DNA of 64,000 nucleotides, from assembly GCA_030248065.1 (NCBI GenBank), contig JASAMV010008978.1:1-64000 (forward strand), in the 5' to 3' direction. The position numbers and the translations under genes are program-made. Position 1 is the first letter of the stretch. Every line of letters starts with the position of its first letter. Positions 59,872 to 64,000 of this stretch are shown piece by piece. This DNA comes from Rhynchonema sp. JSB1_4 (taxonomy: Eukaryota > Nematoda > Chromadorea > Monhysterida > Xyalidae). Under the pieces are notes generated by a model. That model saw only the letters and a program-made list of their open reading frames with translations. It made no database searches and had not been told where the DNA came from.

Positions 59872-62800
59872 GTTCAAGTTCAAGTTCAAGTTTTTTATTG
59901 CATCAGAAGCAACATGGTAACGTCAACAACACGCATAAGCTGGACAGTAACAACGAAACCATAAACAATTACAAGTGTTTAGTGGGCCAGTGGATAGTTA
60001 CGGATCGAGAGATGTAGATGATGATAAGGAGCAAAAAAAACACAGAAAACACAGAAACACAGCATGATCGGTCAATTACATTTCACACACGGACGGAATA
60101 AATTTCACTGGCAGCAATCGCAATTTGTACAACAATTCAACAATCAAGCTTTGCGAACGAATGACTCCTTTGAATGTGCCCATTCGCAGGAAAACAGCAA
60201 AGTCAGGTAAAGCATTGTAAAGATGGGACATGATAACAATAGCACTGGTAGCGAGAATATGAGTTTTAGCACGTGGGATACAAATGGCACGAGAATGATT
60301 AAGACGAGAACTGGAGCGAGAATTGGAATCAGAAATGAACGAAATAGAGTCAACAGGAGCAGCACGAATACCAAGAACATAAGAATGCATCAATCTCAGA
60401 CGACGTTTCATGACAGTGACACCCACATAATCAACACCAAACATTGAACACAACTGCGAATATGACACACACCGATCATGATTGCCAGAGAACATGCGAA
60501 TAATGGATTTTTGTGTTCTTTCCAACAAATTACGTGAATAGTCATGAATAGGATAGGTCACCTCACACGAATAGTACATGACAGAGCAAATCAAGGTTTG
60601 ATACAGATAACGCATGACAGACACAGGTAGATCATCACGAAAGGTACGGTACAATGAACCATCAATTTTCTTCACTTTCACAGACGTGGCAGTAGTATGC
60701 AGACCAAAATCAAACTTGGAATCAATAACAGCACCCAGATATTTGTTTGCATCGACAACATCAATCAGACATTCATCAATCACAATAGCAGGGACAGCGG
60801 GACATGAACTTGAGCGAGCAAATTGTTGAAGTTTTGTTTTGGTAGAATTAATGGAGAGAAGTTTGTGTTTGGAGAAGTGCTCGACAATCAAGTTCACATC
60901 CTCTTGCAAATGCTTTTCACAGTCAGGTGTACACATGAAGTGAATCAGTACCAGATCATCAGCATAGAGAATAATACGAGAACACGGAGAGAAATGCAGT
61001 TTTGCAACAGAGTTGACGTATGCAAGAAACAATAACGGTCCTAATACACTGCCCTGCGGCACACCAGAGAGAACAGACAAGAAATCAGAACACACACCAT
61101 TTACATTCACACATTGGGTTCGATCAGACAAATAGGATTGAATCAACAACAATAAATCGGGTGGAACATTGAAATCGTCTTGTAACACACGCAATAATAG
61201 ATTGTGAGGAACGGTATCGAAAGCCTTTCGAACATCAAAATACACAGCAACAACAGAATTTGAAACATCAAGAGCACGAGTGACTGTAGTATTGAAATGC
61301 AACAGGGCCTCAGTTGTAGACCGACCTCCACGAAAACCGAACTGCGTTTCTGAGAGTTTGGGGGCAATGAACCCGTTCAGGATGTTTCGAATGTGCTTCT
61401 CAGCGATTTTTGAGCACAGCGGTAATTTTGAGATGGGGCGGAAGTCCGATGGGTTTTGAGGGGTCTTGACTTTCGGCACGGCAGTGACAACGGCCCGTTT
61501 CCAACCCGACGGCCACGTGTGTTCGTCTATCGATCGATTGATGAGCACAGCGAGAGCCGGAGCGATCACGTGGGCACAGTTCTTGAGCATTTCGCCGGTG
61601 ATGCCATCGATGCCACTGGCCTTGCGAGGGTCGGCTGTGATGAGACTGTAAAGCACGTGTGAAACATCAGTGTACCATTCGGGTGGCACGGGACCGGTTG
61701 AGTTCAGAACCAGTGCCTCAACGTCATTGACGTTCCATACACTGGAGAAATGTGTTGATAAAAGTGCAGCCAAACCAGCACTGTCAGCAACGCACTCCCC
61801 ATCGGTGTTGGCCAGAGACACTTGTTCTGTGTTGCTCCGTCCCGTGTACTTATTCAGCTTTTGCCAGTAGTCAGACAGATGAGCTATTTTACCAAACGTT
61901 TTGATGGCATAGTCACGTCTGGCTGCCCTGTTGGCCTGCCTTGACTGCTCACGCAAAACAAAGTACTTTTCATACGTTCCTTTGTCGCCGGTCTGTTTCC
62001 ACTTCCTGTGCAGATCGCTCTTCTTCCGACTGAGCCGCTTGACCTTCGGCGTCACCCACGGCTGGTCATTCTGTGGTCTTGGGCGAGCGGATCGGGCAGG
62101 AATGGCATTCGCAGCAGCACCAACGATCGTTTGACTGATTGCGTCCCAGGCCTGATTGACGTCTACTGCATCAACAACCTGTTTTACCAGGTTGTAGACG
62201 ATGAGCAAACTGTTCATCAAGTCCCAGTCGGCCTTCTTGTACTGCCAGACACGGCGCAGCGGAGCGTCGGATGGAGACTGGGTGCTGGAAATATCGAATG
62301 TTACTGATGTCATGTGATGGTGGTTTTCGATTGGTGCAAGGAGTTCGTATTGTACCGCCAGATGGTCAGGCACGAATGTAACATCAATTAACCGACCCTT
62401 ATGAGTCGGTTCAGTGATGACCTGGGCAAGATTGTATTGTTTGAGAGTGTTTTCCAGGTTTTTGAACTCAGCTGGCACCAAAGCACACATGTTTACGTCA
62501 CCCGAAACAATAATGTTGTCAAACTTTCCTGTTTGTGACACCAAAGCCAATACCGTACTGAGTCCATCGACAAACGTGGCGTTGTTGCATGACGGCGGCT
62601 TGTACACGGTGATCACACAGCACTTGACCCCGGCAATCGTGTAGGCGACGGGCAGAATTTCTAGATTATCAGGAATTTTGACAGGCATCATGTGTGCTTC
62701 ATGCCACAAGCACCACAGCGTTTGATTGCTTTTCCGACACTGCTTGCTACATACTGCATAAAGATCAAGTTCTTGCGCAGTTAGCAACAATATGAGTACT

Positions 62801-62940
62801 ATTACTTTGCGTTGTGCAGTTAATGTTTGTGGACAAGGCCTGCGTGGGAAACATGGCCGGATGTCATGGTCATTGATCGCGGCAACGGACAAAACTGTCT
62901 ATTCATGCGCCTGGCCTGGCACGTGGACGTCAAACATTGC
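59872..62940 (-). mobile_element. CR1/Jockey-type LINE, 5'-truncated
   Basis: The element reads on the minus strand. Its 3' end carries short tandem repeats (CTTGAA units at about 59874-59893), as in several CR1/L2-like clades. The 5' border lies somewhere near 62893-62980 and is not sharp; no target duplication was found. Confidence 0.7.
60076..62892 (-). CDS. LINE endonuclease-reverse transcriptase ORF2, 938 codons
   Basis: One uninterrupted frame encodes a retrotransposon polyprotein. Residues about 75-240 match the later part of an apurinic endonuclease domain: VYKPPS, IIVSGDVNM, and HHHMTSVTFDI where an SDH motif is usual. Residues about 440-700 are the reverse transcriptase with WKRAVVTAVPK, FRPISKLP, YFDVRKAFDTVPH, SGVPQGSVLGP and the catalytic YADD (about 643-646). 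A C-terminal tail follows. The first residues look atypical, the frame has no ATG at its listed start, and the endonuclease N-terminus is missing, so the copy is 5'-truncated. The intact long frame indicates recent insertion. It copies its own RNA into new genomic sites; this copy is probably unable to nick target DNA normally. Confidence 0.85.
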   Translation of the reverse strand: MSVAAINDHDIRPCFPRRPCPQTLTAQRKVIVLILLLTAQELDLYAVCSKQCRKSNQTLWCLWHEAHMMPVKIPDNLEILPVAYTIAGVKCCVITVYKPPSCNNATFVDGLSTVLALVSQTGKFDNIIVSGDVNMCALVPAEFKNLENTLKQYNLAQVITEPTHKGRLIDVTFVPDHLAVQYELLAPIENHHHMTSVTFDISSTQSPSDAPLRRVWQYKKADWDLMNSLLIVYNLVKQVVDAVDVNQAWDAISQTIVGAAANAIPARSARPRPQNDQPWVTPKVKRLSRKKSDLHRKWKQTGDKGTYEKYFVLREQSRQANRAARRDYAIKTFGKIAHLSDYWQKLNKYTGRSNTEQVSLANTDGECVADSAGLAALLSTHFSSVWNVNDVEALVLNSTGPVPPEWYTDVSHVLYSLITADPRKASGIDGITGEMLKNCAHVIAPALAVLINRSIDEHTWPSGWKRAVVTAVPKVKTPQNPSDFRPISKLPLCSKIAEKHIRNILNGFIAPKLSETQFGFRGGRSTTEALLHFNTTVTRALDVSNSVVAVYFDVRKAFDTVPHNLLLRVLQDDFNVPPDLLLLIQSYLSDRTQCVNVNGVCSDFLSVLSGVPQGSVLGPLLFLAYVNSVAKLHFSPCSRIILYADDLVLIHFMCTPDCEKHLQEDVNLIVEHFSKHKLLSINSTKTKLQQFARSSSCPAVPAIVIDECLIDVVDANKYLGAVIDSKFDFGLHTTATSVKVKKIDGSLYRTFRDDLPVSVMRYLYQTLICSVMYYSCEVTYPIHDYSRNLLERTQKSIIRMFSGNHDRCVSYSQLCSMFGVDYVGVTVMKRRLRLMHSYVLGIRAAPVDSISFISDSNSRSSSRLNHSRAICIPRAKTHILATSAIVIMSHLYNALPDFAVFLRMGTFKGVIRSQSLIVELLYKLRLLPVKFIPSVCEM

Positions 62941-62980
62941 AGTTTCAATTTATTTTATTAACAACACCATACGGATAGAC

Positions 62981-63163
62981 AGTCTATCCGCTTTATAGTG
63001 ACGTGATCGAGATCTGCCATTTGTTGTCACTATAAAGAATTTCCACCGCATGGAGTAGTAATTGCGAGGTCCCCGATCTGAAATGGAAATAACGTTTACA
63101 AGATTTCCACTCTGTGAAAGGTTTCACTTACAATAAAAGTGTCACTATAGCGAGGGTAGACTG
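62981..63163. mobile_element. Short MITE with pogo-like ends
   Basis: CAGTCTATCCGCTTTATAGTGAC and GTCACTATAGCGAGGGTAGACTG are inverted repeats resembling pogo/Tigger ends. TA duplications are not seen at the borders. Confidence 0.5.
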
Positions 63164-63904
63164 TGCGTACAGATCCAACTGGATGACGTGTTGATGTGCT
63201 TTATTGATGGTGGACTGTTCTGCACATCGTCAGATCAGCTGAACACGCATTTGGATACGACACGAAGCCCGTTGAAATCAAAGACCAAAAACAATACCTT
63301 CTTCTCTTATGTGATCCCATTTGTGTCGCATATTATAGTATGGTTTGGAGCGTGCGGAAACGCAACACTGCTTGATCCGGGCTGTTGAAATAAGAGCGCT
63401 TTCATGGAAAGAACAGGCACGAAATTGGAACTGGTCTCGCATGTGGTTGTCAATGAACACGGTACTCAACACATTTCTGAGTTTGTGTTTCCAGAGTGTT
63501 TTCCGCTGTAGCTGACATTGTTTCATTTTGTTCGTCGCTTTTCTGTGAATACAGCTCGGTGCCATGGATACTGATACCAACATTGACCAACAGCTGATGA
63601 TTGATGTGCTTCCTCTCGCTGATCATATGGCATTGAAAAAAAACCTCAGCGTTGGTGATGCAACAGTGCTGAACAAACATCACAATGTGACAATTGGCTT
63701 GGCTACCATGCAGCTCGGCGCCCCAGAAGTTCCTCATTTACAATCAAATTGTTTCTGAACAACGTCCCCGGTGCATAAACAAGTGCACAAACGTTCTAGG
63801 TTCATATTTGACACTAAAGCACCACTGGAACTCTTAAAGTCCTATAACTTTCGCTCGAAAGAAAGCGATTCAAGTGAGATTCATTTTACTTTGTATGCAG
63901 AAGA
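63164..63904. other. Intergenic stretch before CTLD-PAN copy 3
   Basis: A 64-codon ATG frame at 63564-63758 and a frame at 63188-63388 have no recognisable domain and are not called as genes. No relic of copy 2 exons 3-7 was found here. Confidence 0.3.
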
Positions 63905-63992
63905 ATGCTTTTGAGTGTCTTCGCCGTGTTATTGTGCTGCTGCCAGCCGGCCAATGCCAACATCATCGTGAACGAAAGTCAGCAGAAGAAAG
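63905..63992 (+). CDS. CTLD-PAN protein, copy 3, first exon only (window edge)
   Basis: ATG at 63905 starts a signal peptide (MLLSVFAVLLCCCQPANA) followed by NIIVNESQQKK and a phase-1 GTGAGC donor at 63993. Length (88 nt) and phase equal those of copy 2 exon 1, and IVNESQ matches copy 1. The rest of the gene lies beyond the window. Confidence 0.7.
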
Positions 63993-64000
63993 GTGAGCAT

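Noticed and set aside
60144..62307. Many short plus- and minus-strand frames across the LINE
   Set aside because: They are shadows of the 938-codon ORF2 frame.

Overview
This is nuclear DNA of an animal (metazoan). The genes are split by short spliceosomal introns with GT..AG borders. The proteins are of animal type: sushi/CCP, PAN/apple and C-type-lectin-like secreted or membrane proteins, ankyrin repeats, and a PH domain joined to an actin fold. The DNA between genes is packed with short inverted-repeat transposons and holds one LINE. I cannot name the species; an invertebrate is likely. No CRISPR array, operon or prokaryotic feature is present.

Layout. 1-2480 is a pile of hAT-like miniature elements, three with perfect 8-bp target duplications, plus an inverted duplication. 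2938-4593 is a TTAA-flanked palindromic element with a second copy at 56527-58397. 4652-7436 holds further miniature elements, one with a tRNA-like module. 7965-15589 is an ankyrin-repeat membrane protein gene whose third exon is cut by a 3.9-kb TTAA-flanked foldback element (8587-12503). 16525-16716 (minus) encodes a small secreted peptide. 17418-21170 holds a SINE, an orphan signal-peptide exon and more miniature elements. 21615-24771 is a complete seven-exon single-pass receptor (signal peptide, PAN-like, Cys-rich, two CCP, TM, basic tail).

27797-45381 is an 18-exon gene, in frame throughout, for a 1028-residue protein: a long disordered Pro/Ser/Asn/Gln-rich N-terminus, a PH domain and a whole actin-related domain. 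I know of no named actin-related protein with this architecture, and it is the most unusual gene here. 46354-47120 is a hAT-like element with the tRNA-like module. 47976-50750 (minus) is one signal-peptide exon followed by three repeated two-exon cassettes for a Cys-rich peptide, the first cassette carrying an in-frame stop. 51067-51633 is a 567-bp (CA)n tract.

53335-64000 is a tandem family of secreted CTLD-PAN proteins: one complete copy, one cut short beside a nearly intact CR1/Jockey-type LINE (60076-62892, minus), and the first exon of a third copy at the window edge. Gene models were built by hand from reading frame, splice-site dinucleotides and intron phase. Models with many phase-consistent junctions (PH-actin, sushi receptor, CTLD-PAN) are firm; models resting on one or two exons are marked as weak.
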